Assembly (NCBI GenBank): GCA_944392765.1
Contig: CALXXU010000022.1
Span: 1-36,433, forward strand
Direction: 5' to 3'
DNA: 36,433 bases
DNA from: an uncultured Anaerobiospirillum sp.
Lineage (GTDB): Bacteria; Pseudomonadota; Gammaproteobacteria; Enterobacterales; Succinivibrionaceae
Shown here: positions 15,670 through 24,256 of the stretch, piece after piece
Position numbering within the stretch: the first letter of the stretch is position 1
How the letters are laid out: the number at the start of each line of letters is the position of its first letter
Notes under the pieces: generated by a model
What the model was told of the DNA's origin: nothing
The model's input: the letters and a program-made list of their open reading frames with translations, nothing else
The model's database searches: none
Translations under genes and position numbers: made by a program

Positions 15670-16746
15670 ATGGTCGCAGCCGTAAAGCCGAGCTCAGTCA
15701 TTGAGTCCATCAACCCGCTCCTTAAAGTCGGGGATCACGTTATCACCCGCCGGGTGGGCTTTACCCATCATGGCCTGTACTTGGGCGAGGGCAAGGTCTT
15801 GGAGTACATCAAAAGCCAAGGGGTCGTAATTGTGCCCCTTACCACCTTTACCCAAGGCCATGAGCTCTTTATTCGCGAGCACAAAGAGGCCAAATATCGC
15901 GGGCAAGAAGCGGTACGCCGGGGCATGATGCGGCTAGGCGAGCAGCACTACAACCTCTTAATCCGCAATTGCGAGCACTTCGTTAACTGGTGCATCGAAG
16001 GGGTGGAATCAAGCCGTCAGATCGACAATCTCATCTTGACCATCATTCCCTTTTACTCGCTGTTTCAACAGTCAAACTTTGTGCGCGGCTGTCTGCGCAT
16101 CATCTACGATGATCCCTACAGCCTCGATAAAGCGCTCGCGCGCATCAATTGGCACCAAGCCCGCAACCAAAATCCCGTAACCCGCGCCCAAGAATTAAGC
16201 GAGGACATCTTTGGCACCAAGAACGAAGGCGTGGTGCACTTTGCTACCCTCTTTACCACCGCCGCACAGCTCTCGCAGGAGTACAGCAGTTGGCTTAAGA
16301 GTCAGCAAGAAGAGGAGCAGCACCTGACGAAACTTCGGCCGCAGCAACTAAGCACAGCACTCACCCCAAGTAAAAAGAAAGCAAGTAGCAAGTGGCAGCA
16401 CTTCAAGGAGCGGATCAAACACCTTATTACCAAGCTACGCTACTCGCTCTGGGGCCTGTCGCTCCTTTTTGAGCTCTTACCAGGAAAGCATGCTAAGAGG
16501 GCTGCTCAGTACCAGCCTAAGCTGGAAGATGCGAACATCCCTAACATTCGCATCAAGCTTGACGCCAAGGAGGTCAAGGCTACCGTGGCCACCGCCCAGC
16601 ATAGCGTGAGCTACCATGCCTCGTACCAGCGCCCGATGACGCGTGCCGCCGCCAATGATCTGGCCTATCATGTGGCCAATCAAATCGAGCAAGAACTGCG
16701 CGCCCAGTACGAACTGCGCAGCGCGAGCGAACACGCCCCCAAGTAA
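15670..16746 (+). CDS. LRAT-domain protein (NlpC/P60-fold thiol enzyme)
   Basis: A 358-residue protein. Residues ~18-112 match the LRAT fold: GDHVITRRVGFTHHGLYLGEG supplies the catalytic His (33/34) and IRNCEHFVNWC supplies the nucleophile Cys101, the order of the permuted NlpC/P60 superfamily. Known members are acyltransferases or thiolesterases on lipids, but bacterial LRAT proteins are mostly uncharacterised. Two hydrophobic stretches (~119-131 and ~255-270) suggest membrane association; the rest is Lys/Gln-rich. AAGGA precedes the ATG. It follows rlmI by 50 nt. Its last 24 codons are duplicated at 19284-19356, marking the edge of a tandem duplication. Confidence 0.7.
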   Translation: MVAAVKPSSVIESINPLLKVGDHVITRRVGFTHHGLYLGEGKVLEYIKSQGVVIVPLTTFTQGHELFIREHKEAKYRGQEAVRRGMMRLGEQHYNLLIRNCEHFVNWCIEGVESSRQIDNLILTIIPFYSLFQQSNFVRGCLRIIYDDPYSLDKALARINWHQARNQNPVTRAQELSEDIFGTKNEGVVHFATLFTTAAQLSQEYSSWLKSQQEEEQHLTKLRPQQLSTALTPSKKKASSKWQHFKERIKHLITKLRYSLWGLSLLFELLPGKHAKRAAQYQPKLEDANIPNIRIKLDAKEVKATVATAQHSVSYHASYQRPMTRAAANDLAYHVANQIEQELRAQYELRSASEHAPK

Positions 16747-16751
16747 GCCCA

Positions 16752-16817
16752 ACTGAAAAGCCTCCGCCGACCACTCAAACGAAGTGGCCATGAGAGCGGA
16801 GCCTGTAGCTCACAGGC
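16752..16817 (-). terminator. Hairpins between convergent genes
   Basis: GCCTGT/ACAGGC near 16802-16817, then a two-part stem (CTCCGC/GCGGAG with inner CCACT/AGTGG) followed on the minus strand by CTTTT. It probably ends the nuclease-fold gene to the right and perhaps the LRAT gene as well. Confidence 0.45.
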
Positions 16818-19052
16818 CTATTTAGCGCGGTGCTTAAGGCTTGCTTTGATTACATCGCTCAAATTCAAGACTAGCTGTTCAGTTAAGTACTCAAAATCAA
16901 CCTTAACAGCATTCTTATCATCCTCTGTTATTGCATCTCTTATAACAGCGCGAACCATTGGAGACAATGAAGCTAAACTAAACTCGGTTCTTTTTTTCTT
17001 AAGCTTATCGTAAAGCAGCATCATTCTAGACACTAGTTTAGTATGATCAATTTTGATTAAATTATCACTTTTATACTCACTGGCCATGTCAATAACGATC
17101 TGAAAAGAGATATCAAGCGGAGTTTCTTGTTGACCAGTATCATCCTGAGTGGCCGCAATCTGCTGAGCTATCTGTGACACTGAATTGAGCTCAACGCTCT
17201 TTGAGTCTGCACCTCCTTCAATCTGCTCAGCAGCCTTTGACTCTTCAGTTGCGACCAACTCGGTCTTCTCAGCTGTCTTTGACTCTACCTTTTCGGCCTT
17301 AGGCTCCGGCAGAGCTTCGACCAAATCTGCACCAAGCACTTTATTAGTGTCGAGCTCAATCCTGCGCCAGTAACAAACCTGGCGCGTATCGGCTGCAATC
17401 ACAAAAATTAAGCCATAACGATCCTTGATGCGAGCTTGTTGCCAAGTCGCCAGATTATGTCCATATTTGCGGTCTTTGATTTGTTCTTGCGCTTCGTCGG
17501 CAAGCTTCAGAACTGCATTTTTACTACCCTTAGGAGGTAAGCGTTTGAGTTCAATAACGTAGAACTTATTATTAAACTCAAATTCAACATCAGAGCGTCC
17601 TTTGAAGTTGAAAATTTCTTCACGAATCTGATCTGGGGTATAACTAAAGAGCAGGCACCAACAAATAAAAGTACGGAAAATTACTTCCTTAGCACCTGAC
17701 CAGCCATCATAAGGAATAGCAGTCAAGAAAACATTTATCCAATGCACCACCGCTGGCATGTCTTGTCTATACATAGAATCATGCAGTTTTTGAGCTGACT
17801 CCTTAAACCATTCATTGCCTTTGCCCCAACGCTTAGTGATATAGTGCAAGAAGACATTTGCATAAACCGCTTCTACCTCATCGTTTGGGAAGTCACAGCG
17901 GTAACCTCTACTATAAGTAGAATGCTCATTTGGCGTAACCACACTCTTAATGCTAAGGTAGCCAGTTTGTACCATTAAAGCAGAGAAATTAATCTGTTCA
18001 AAAGACGAAGGCTGATCAAAATCACTTTGCGTAATCTCAATTCCAGTGTTCTTAAGTTTATCCAAAAATGAAAGATCAACATTGTGTGATACTAGATAAG
18101 AGCGTATGGCTTTGGGGGCATTAGCACTCTCCATCCAGAAAGGCAAAAATTTTGGTTTTTGATTTGGATTATCTACCACTTGCTGAAAAAATTTATTTAT
18201 TGACCAAGTGCAATAGACAGAAATAGATGCATTATCATCAAAACAAAAACCATCATACTGCTGCTTAAGCTTGCCTAACAATTCATCTTCACTGCACTCA
18301 AGCAAATTAGCGGCTACTTTAATGTGAGGAGTAAAATACTTTCTGACCTCATCTTCTGTATAACCAACTATATCAGCAAAATCATGTTGCATACTGATAT
18401 CAACAAAATCTTGACCGCTAATAAAAGCAGTACCTTCGTATCGACCAATGCCTGTTACCAAGCAAAAGCGGAGATTTTCAATATCGCGAATCCAAGCAAA
18501 AAGTTTGCACAGAACTTTACGATTTTTTTCATAAGCCTCAAAGTTATCAAGATTAGCTGATAAAGGAAAATCCCATTCATCAATCAGTAAAACAAAGCTA
18601 GTATCTTTAATAAAATTAAATAAAAGATCTAACAACAGACTAACATCGGTAAGTTGTGGCTCAACAGTTAAGGCTTTAGCAAAACCGGCTCGATTAAAAG
18701 CCATTCTAAAGGCTGAACAAAGATCTTGCTCGAAAGTATCTGAATTAAATTTCTCATAGAGAGATACACTAATAACCGGATAGCAATTAGGATCAGCCCA
18801 CAAAGATTGGACTGCTAAACCATTAAAGTAACGGTTATTTTTGGCTCCATGGGTAAATAGCTCTTTGAGCATCGAGAGCATCATGGATTTGCCTAAACGG
18901 CGCGGACGAACAAAGAATACCTTTTTCTTTTTAGCTAAATCAGCAAGATGGGCTGTCTTGTCCACGAACAAGGTGCCACTATCAATCACATCCTTGAAAT
19001 CGGAGTTGCCGATCGTGATTTCCTGCAATTTGACCTGTTCTGTTGCCGACAT
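16818..19052 (-). CDS. AAA-like ATPase with PD-(D/E)XK domain, copy A
   Basis: A 744-residue protein of the AAA-ATPase-like/DUF1703 family (PF09820 with PF08011 style). It opens with IGNSDFKDVIDSGTLFVDKT and a P-loop-like RPRRLGKS (49-56), followed by a Walker B-like LIDEWD (156-161). Residues ~485-503 carry the nuclease-fold motif GRSDVE...VIELK (Asp488, Glu501, Lys503). A charged Glu/Lys/Ala-rich linker (~584-650) leads to a small helical end domain. The biochemical role is unknown; these proteins are commonly found in multiple copies and a DNA-processing or defence role is only a hypothesis. A broken paralogue lies at 19438-20934. AGAGGT precedes the ATG. Confidence 0.8.
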   Translation of the reverse strand: MSATEQVKLQEITIGNSDFKDVIDSGTLFVDKTAHLADLAKKKKVFFVRPRRLGKSMMLSMLKELFTHGAKNNRYFNGLAVQSLWADPNCYPVISVSLYEKFNSDTFEQDLCSAFRMAFNRAGFAKALTVEPQLTDVSLLLDLLFNFIKDTSFVLLIDEWDFPLSANLDNFEAYEKNRKVLCKLFAWIRDIENLRFCLVTGIGRYEGTAFISGQDFVDISMQHDFADIVGYTEDEVRKYFTPHIKVAANLLECSEDELLGKLKQQYDGFCFDDNASISVYCTWSINKFFQQVVDNPNQKPKFLPFWMESANAPKAIRSYLVSHNVDLSFLDKLKNTGIEITQSDFDQPSSFEQINFSALMVQTGYLSIKSVVTPNEHSTYSRGYRCDFPNDEVEAVYANVFLHYITKRWGKGNEWFKESAQKLHDSMYRQDMPAVVHWINVFLTAIPYDGWSGAKEVIFRTFICWCLLFSYTPDQIREEIFNFKGRSDVEFEFNNKFYVIELKRLPPKGSKNAVLKLADEAQEQIKDRKYGHNLATWQQARIKDRYGLIFVIAADTRQVCYWRRIELDTNKVLGADLVEALPEPKAEKVESKTAEKTELVATEESKAAEQIEGGADSKSVELNSVSQIAQQIAATQDDTGQQETPLDISFQIVIDMASEYKSDNLIKIDHTKLVSRMMLLYDKLKKKRTEFSLASLSPMVRAVIRDAITEDDKNAVKVDFEYLTEQLVLNLSDVIKASLKHRAK

Positions 19053-19100
19053 AGCGCTCTACCTCTCGTGACACCCACTACTATGGGAACTTGCTCTCAA

Positions 19101-19109
19101 ATTATAGCA
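19101..19109 (-). promoter_or_regulatory. Extended -10 promoter of copy A
   Basis: On the minus strand TGCTATAAT, a perfect extended -10 element, lies 48 nt upstream of the start codon. The -35 region is weak. The same element stands before the broken copy. A short hairpin CCCA/TGGG lies in the leader. Confidence 0.6.
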
Positions 19110-19223
19110 AAATCATTTCTTACTAGAATTAATGCTAAGCATCTGATCTGTGCTCGCCGCACTTGCCCTTTAGGCTCGCACTGGCCCAAAGGGCACAAGC
19201 AACTATCCACGATGAATTTTGCC

Positions 19224-19356
19224 CGCCGCCTCATCAGAATACCAGGACACGATGAGGTCACGGCCGAAGATGAGCATCAAGAGGCCAATGATCTGGCCTA
19301 TCATGTGGCCAATCAAATCGAGCAAGAACTGCGCGCCCAGTACGAACTGCGCAGCG
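19224..19356. repeat. Fusion scar: MATE fragment joined to LRAT fragment
   Basis: 19224-19291 repeats 21438-21505 from inside the MATE gene (64 of 68 bases identical by my count). 19284-19356 repeats the 3' end of the LRAT gene (16651-16723) without a mismatch. The two pieces join over the shared word CCAATGA. This is the expected novel joint of a tandem duplication of the LRAT-nuclease-MATE block. The MATE piece has also lost ~340 bp of the gene's 3' end relative to the intact copy. It encodes nothing useful. Confidence 0.85.
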
Positions 19357-19437
19357 AGGATGATTCCCATTGAGCCTAACTGCCGCCACGCACAGTCGCC
19401 GCCCGCCAAGGCTCTAGGCCAGCAGCTGTTCCATTAG

Positions 19438-20934
19438 ACCAAATCGTTCAGTCGGGAGGTAATCTGAGCTGCTAAGAAGTCCGGATCGACCTTAACTGCA
19501 TTAGAATCTTCGGCCACTGTGACAGCCGTGATGATGTTAAGAACAAAGCGCTTAACCCACTTCGGATCCAACTTGGTTCCAGCTTGGCCCATCGTGGTGA
19601 ATATGGCGGACCAACGGTCATGATCAATGTCACAAAAATATACGGCGTTTTGACCGAGTGTGATCTACGCTGCATTTTTACGTCTTTACCCACGTGTCTC
19701 CTTAAACAAAGGCTACATAGAACAGCGCCATTAAGCGGATCCCGTCCCCAACAAGAACCGAGGGCTGCTAGGTCTTTGTGACTAAGATCACACCGCGTCG
19801 CAACGCCGTACAAAAATACAAGGACTGACCATGGTATAAATTACACAGACTCCTGACTTAATATAAGGGTTCCTGCGCTCCAAAGATAGTTTGCCTTGGA
19901 AGAGCGTCAGCGAAAAATGTGACATTGATCAGGGGCATTGGTCCGCCATAAAACTAAATCAACATCGCGCGATGCTAGAAAACACGAATAGCTTTAGGCG
20001 CATTAGCATTATTAATCCTGAAATTGAAAAATTCTGGTTTGACAGCTGGGTGCAATACAATTTGCTGAAAAAAATTATTGATAGACCAAGTGCAATAAAC
20101 TGAGACAGATGCATTCTTATCAAAGCAAAAACCATCGTACTGCTGCTTAAGCTTACCTAACAACTCATCTTCACTGCAATCAAGCAGCTTAGTAGCTGTC
20201 CTAATATGAGGTGCAAAGTAAGTTTTGACCTCATCTTCGGTATAGCCTACTATGTCGGCAAACAATGGATCTAAGCTGATGTCAACAACTTCTTGGCCAG
20301 TAAAAAACGATGTATTTTCATAACGACAAATACCAGTTACCAAGGTAAAACGTACATTTTGCAGCAGACGTAGCCACCGAAACAACTGACGTAATATTTC
20401 GCGATTATCTTCGTAATCCTTAAAATTATTGAGATTTGCCGATAGCGGATAATCCCACTCGTCAATAAGAACAACAATCTTAGTACCAGCAATAATTGTG
20501 CTTAAGCGACCCAGCAATTGACTTATCTTGAAAATATTGGGATCAATACTAGAAACACCATCAAAACCAGCTAACTCGCAAGCTGTGCGCAAATGTTCAC
20601 AAAGCTCAAATTCAAAAGTTTTTGGATTAGATAATCCAAAAAAGGACAGATTAATTACAGGATAGCAATTAGAGTCTGACCATAAGGATTGAACCGCCAA
20701 GCCATCGAAATAGTGATTATCTTTGGCACCATGAGAAAAAAGTTCTTGCAGAGTCGAGAGCATCAAGGTTTTACCAAACCGACGCGGACGAGTTAAAAAG
20801 ACCTTTTTAAATTGGGCCAACTTAGCAAGATGGGCTGTCTTGTCCACGAACAAGGTGCCACTATCAATCACATCCTTGAAATCGGAATTGCCGATCGTGA
20901 TTGCCTGCAATTTGACCTGTTCTGTTGCCGACAT
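19438..20934 (-). pseudogene. AAA-like/PD-(D/E)XK gene, copy B, disrupted
   Basis: The N-terminal 317 residues (20934 to about 19984) align with copy A: the first 37 residues are almost the same, RPRRFGKT and LIDEWD are kept, and CSEDELLGKLKQQYDGFCFD is identical. Residues 90-160 are strongly diverged. The frame ends after NANAPKAIR. About 370 bp of unrelated DNA follow, and a remnant of the C-terminal domain appears at 19440-19610 (DSNAVKVDPDFLAAQ matches DKNAVKVDFEYLTEQ of copy A). The middle, including the nuclease motif, is gone. The N-terminal ATPase part might still be translated, since promoter and ribosome-binding site are intact. Confidence 0.75.
19641..19810. mobile_element. Short element with 26 bp terminal inverted repeats
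   Basis: The left end 19641-19666 and right end 19785-19810 are inverted copies, 21 of 26 positions identical, with perfect 9 bp outer (TACGGCGTT) and 9 bp inner (GTGTGATCT) blocks. The 170 bp unit encodes nothing and lies in the foreign insert that interrupts copy B. It resembles a MITE; I do not see a clear target-site duplication. Confidence 0.45.
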
Positions 20935-20982
20935 AGCGCTCTACCTCTCGTGACACCCACTACTATGGGCACTTGCTCTCAA

Positions 20983-20991
20983 ATTATAGCA
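20983..20991 (-). promoter_or_regulatory. Extended -10 promoter of copy B
   Basis: TGCTATAAT on the minus strand, in a ~65 bp block nearly identical to the one before copy A, including the leader hairpin and the ribosome-binding site. Confidence 0.55.
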
Positions 20992-21035
20992 AAATCATTT
21001 CTTGCTAGTACCGAACATCTGCTCTATGCTCGCCG

Positions 21036-21075
21036 CTTGCGCCCTTTAGGCCCGTAAGGAACTAAAGGGCGCAAG
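21036..21075 (-). terminator. 14 bp hairpin downstream of the MATE gene
   Basis: CTTGCGCCCTTTAG pairs perfectly with CTAAAGGGCGCAAG across a 12 nt loop. There is no T-run, so it may be a transcript-end stabiliser or Rho-linked terminator. A diverged version, with the stem only partly kept, stands at about 19160-19200 upstream of copy A. Confidence 0.5.
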
Positions 21076-21105
21076 TAACTATCTACAAGTTATGTTCGTC
21101 AGAGC

Positions 21106-22593
21106 CTATGGCCTAAAGGTCTGCGGCACATAGCGCTTCTTGAACAAGTAGCCAATGCGGGCAATGAGTAGGATGCTGGCACAGCTTAAAGAGCAGATAA
21201 AGCCCAGCCAAAAGCCCTTAGCACCGAGCATCGCCTCAAAGGTATCCCCAGTAATGAGGCCATAACCTAAGGTATAGCCTACCGGCATACCCACGACCCA
21301 ATAAGCCACGACCGTAATGAGGAAGATGGTACGTGAGTCCTTGAAGCCTCGTAAGATACCGATTGCAATCACTTGCAAGGTGTCCGGTAATAAGAACACC
21401 GCGCAATAGAGCATTAAGACCGGGGCTAAGGCCTTGACCGCCGCATCATCAGAGTACCAGGACACGATGAGGTCACGGCCGAAGATGAGCACCAAGAGAC
21501 CAATGAGGTAGAAGCTCAGCGCCAAGGTGGTGGCACTGACAGCCTTACGCTTGGCCTTGACCCAATTGGTGGTACCCATGGCCTCACCGACCTCGACCGA
21601 AGCGACGGCACTTAAAGCAATCGGCACGATTACCAAAAGACCTGAGACGTTCATGGCAATGGTGTGGCTGGCGACCACCACTGGACCAAATGGACTTAAG
21701 AGTACCGCCACAAGCGAGAAGCATAAGGTCTCGACCATACCGGCCACCCCCAGAGGCAGTGAAAATTTAGTAAACTCCCAGAGCTCACGGCCGGAGACCT
21801 GGTAGTAACGGGTAAAGATGCGCACCTGAGCAAAGGCCGGATGCACCCGCACAAAGATCAACATTGCGAGCACCGTGAGGTACATAGTGAGCGCAGTTGC
21901 CACCCCACAGCCGACACCGCCTAAAGCAGGCATACCAAAGTGACCAAAGATAAAGATCCAATTGAGCGGAATGTTTAACAGCAGCGCCATCAGGCCAAAG
22001 ACTAAGGTCGGTCCCGTCTTGCCCAGGCCTTCCCAATAGGCACGCAGGACGTTAAACATGGCATAAGCGGGCAGCGCTAAGCCCACCGCAATGAGATAGC
22101 CTTGGCCGATGTCAATCATGTCATGGTCAACGCCTGGCATTAAGCGATAAGCCAGTGGCGCTAACATAATGAGGCCACCCACGATCGCTGCAGCAATGAG
22201 GCAGACCATAGCCGCAATTTGCAAGCGCTTTGGCACTAAGTGGAGCTCACCTGAGCCCACGACATTGGCAATGAGCGGATGCAAGCCTAAGGACATACCC
22301 ACGATAAAGAGCTCGGAAGGCCAGAAAATGGAGCTACCAATGGCCACGCCCGAGAGCTGTAAGGTACCGGCGGCACCAGCCATCACGGTATCGACCACGC
22401 CCATCGACGTCGCCGCTAATTGACCGATAAAGATCGGGAAAAAGAGCCACAAGGTGCGCTTTAACGGCGTAAGATACGAGCACAGTTGGGCCCACAGCCC
22501 AGTCTCCACCAAGAGCGGAGCACCAGGATTTACAGTTGCGTCCATTGGACGATGCAGAGTATTGTTCTCTGCTTTACGCGTCATTTTGCTCAT
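21106..22593 (-). CDS. MATE-family multidrug efflux transporter (NorM-like)
   Basis: A 495-residue inner-membrane cation-coupled exporter with twelve predicted helices in two homologous halves. Helix 1 contains LFFPIFIGQLAATSMGVVDTVMAG, the NorM-type signature; the second half begins around FSLPLGVAGMVETLCFSLVAVLL. It would expel cationic drugs or metabolites. The start is the ATG at 22593 after GGGAGG with four bases; the frame also extends to an upstream TTG that overlaps this site. Part of this gene is repeated at 19224-19291. Confidence 0.9.
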   Translation of the reverse strand: MSKMTRKAENNTLHRPMDATVNPGAPLLVETGLWAQLCSYLTPLKRTLWLFFPIFIGQLAATSMGVVDTVMAGAAGTLQLSGVAIGSSIFWPSELFIVGMSLGLHPLIANVVGSGELHLVPKRLQIAAMVCLIAAAIVGGLIMLAPLAYRLMPGVDHDMIDIGQGYLIAVGLALPAYAMFNVLRAYWEGLGKTGPTLVFGLMALLLNIPLNWIFIFGHFGMPALGGVGCGVATALTMYLTVLAMLIFVRVHPAFAQVRIFTRYYQVSGRELWEFTKFSLPLGVAGMVETLCFSLVAVLLSPFGPVVVASHTIAMNVSGLLVIVPIALSAVASVEVGEAMGTTNWVKAKRKAVSATTLALSFYLIGLLVLIFGRDLIVSWYSDDAAVKALAPVLMLYCAVFLLPDTLQVIAIGILRGFKDSRTIFLITVVAYWVVGMPVGYTLGYGLITGDTFEAMLGAKGFWLGFICSLSCASILLIARIGYLFKKRYVPQTFRP

Positions 22594-23364
22594 ACGACCT
22601 CCCAAGAGCTAAGTCAGCTCAGGCCGTAGAATCAGGTTGTAGTCCCACCCTCTATCCTAGGCACGGTCAGGCACTAGGCCCCACGGGACTAGTCCTCACA
22701 GGACTAAGCCTTAGGCTCAAGCTCCAATGAGAGCCAAGCCCCAATTAGGGCCAAGCCATGGGGCATAGGCCACCTTAGGACCAAGCCATGAGGCATAAGC
22801 CTTAGTACAACTGCACTTAGGATAAGACGCGGGAGCCACGTACAGAAAAGGTCTTGCCTAACTCTACAGGCTCAAAGCTTGCGTCGTTAGAGTTCAGACT
22901 TTTGGGATGCTTGCTTTCAAGATCGCCCTCTAGCCTCGACCCGATGTCAAGGCTGACAGCGCGCTGCGGCGTAAAGCCTAAGCCCCAGCAGGAGTACCCA
23001 AATACCGCGTTTGAGCCTCACCTCAAAAGCTAAGAGACGTTGGATTGCGGCCCCTGAAAAAGAAGGCATTGCACGATCTTTAGGAGCTGGCAGCCCACTT
23101 AAGGAGTTATTAACTCTTAGAAGGAGCTAGTCGCTCGGGGTCGCAATTTAACCTGTCCATCGTCCTCGGAACTGCTACTACGAGGTCCGAAGTCAGGCGC
23201 GAACATCATTTTGCGCTACTAAAAGCCGCCGTAAGACTGAGTAGCACCGATGTATTTAGTCTAGCAAAAGGCTTATTTAAGCGCTAGAGCGGCAAAGTGA
23301 GAATTTTTTGCAACAAGCGACAAAATTCATCCACAGTGCGTCAATTGTGCTAGGGCGCACCATG
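22594..23364. other. Long intergenic region with degenerate repeats
   Basis: No credible gene. A ~30 bp unit built on CCAAGCCATGxGGCATA is repeated at 22748-22777 and 22778-22807, with weaker related words just upstream. The rest shows no recognisable signal. Confidence 0.45.
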
Positions 23365-23469
23365 CGTCCAAGCATGGCAGCTGCGTCCGAGCATGGCAAC
23401 TACGCCCAAGAACAGCAGCTGCGTCCAAGCGTGACTACTACGCCCAAGCATGGCAACTGCGCCCAACGG
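23365..23469. repeat. 19 bp tandem repeats
   Basis: Five contiguous 19 bp units plus a partial one, consensus CGYCCAAGCATGGCARCTR, starting at 23365, 23384, 23403, 23422 and 23441. The length is not a multiple of three and a short open frame across it is not coding. It lies 145 bp upstream of the first hydrolase gene. Confidence 0.75.
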
Positions 23470-23613
23470 TACGCCGCCCGCCCCACAGGTACTGAGACGC
23501 TCTGCGCTCCTGTACGCGCCAACGGTCATGAGCCCAGACTCCTGCGCTCAAGTGCAGCCTGACGCCTGTGCTAAAATTCTTGGAACTTGTTTTGGTTTTT
23601 GGAGAGGCTTGCC

Positions 23614-24252
23614 ATGCTCGATATCATGACCCTACCGGTAACCCCGATCCTGCAAAACTGCCGCATCTTGGTTCATCAAGAGACCAACGATGCCGTAGTG
23701 GTCGACCCAGGCGGGTCAGGCGCCGCTATTGCTGACATCATCAAGATCAATGGCTATCATGCCAAGGCTATCCTTATCACCCACGCTCATATCGACCATG
23801 TGGGCGGTGTTGCTCAGCTGGTTCAGAGCTTAGATTACCCAGTACGCGTGATTGGTCCGCACCACGATGAAGCCCCACTCTTTGCAGCTTTATCACAGCA
23901 AGCTCAGATGTTTGGCGTGACTTTAAGCGGCCCAATTGAGACTGAGTACGTGGGTGATGGTGAAGTGTTAAACCTCTTCCCTGACGCCAGCTTCAAGTGC
24001 CTGCACACCCCAGGTCACTCCCCTGGTGGTATCTGCTACTACTGCCCAGAAGAAAACTTTGTCTTGGTGGGCGACACCTTGTTTGCCGGTTCCGTGGGCC
24101 GCGCCGACTTGCAAGGCGGCGATATGGCAGCCTTGATCGACTCGATTCAAAACAAATTGTTAACCTTGCCTGATGACACTGAGGTCTTCTGTGGCCACGG
24201 CGAGGACACCACGATCGGGCAAGAGCGCACCTCTAACCCATATTTGGCCTAA
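23614..24252 (+). CDS. Metallo-beta-lactamase-fold hydrolase 1 (YcbL/glyoxalase II-like)
   Basis: A 212-residue cytoplasmic dizinc hydrolase close in length and motifs to YcbL. Metal ligands: HAHIDH (57-62), His135 in HTPGHSPGG, Asp154 in GDTLFAGSVGRADLQGGD, His195 in CGHGEDTT. This subfamily hydrolyses thioesters such as S-lactoylglutathione or related small molecules. The start is the ATG at 23614 after GGAGAGG. A second, diverged copy begins 4 nt after its stop codon. Confidence 0.88.
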   Translation: MLDIMTLPVTPILQNCRILVHQETNDAVVVDPGGSGAAIADIIKINGYHAKAILITHAHIDHVGGVAQLVQSLDYPVRVIGPHHDEAPLFAALSQQAQMFGVTLSGPIETEYVGDGEVLNLFPDASFKCLHTPGHSPGGICYYCPEENFVLVGDTLFAGSVGRADLQGGDMAALIDSIQNKLLTLPDDTEVFCGHGEDTTIGQERTSNPYLA

Positions 24253-24256
24253 AGCT

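Noticed and set aside
19203-19409. Small frames in the region between the two nuclease-fold copies
   Set aside because: They are pieces of MATE and LRAT sequence joined by the duplication, not genes.
23308-23562. 84-codon frame across the 19 bp repeats
   Set aside because: Repeat length is not a multiple of three, composition follows the repeat, and there is no ribosome-binding site.
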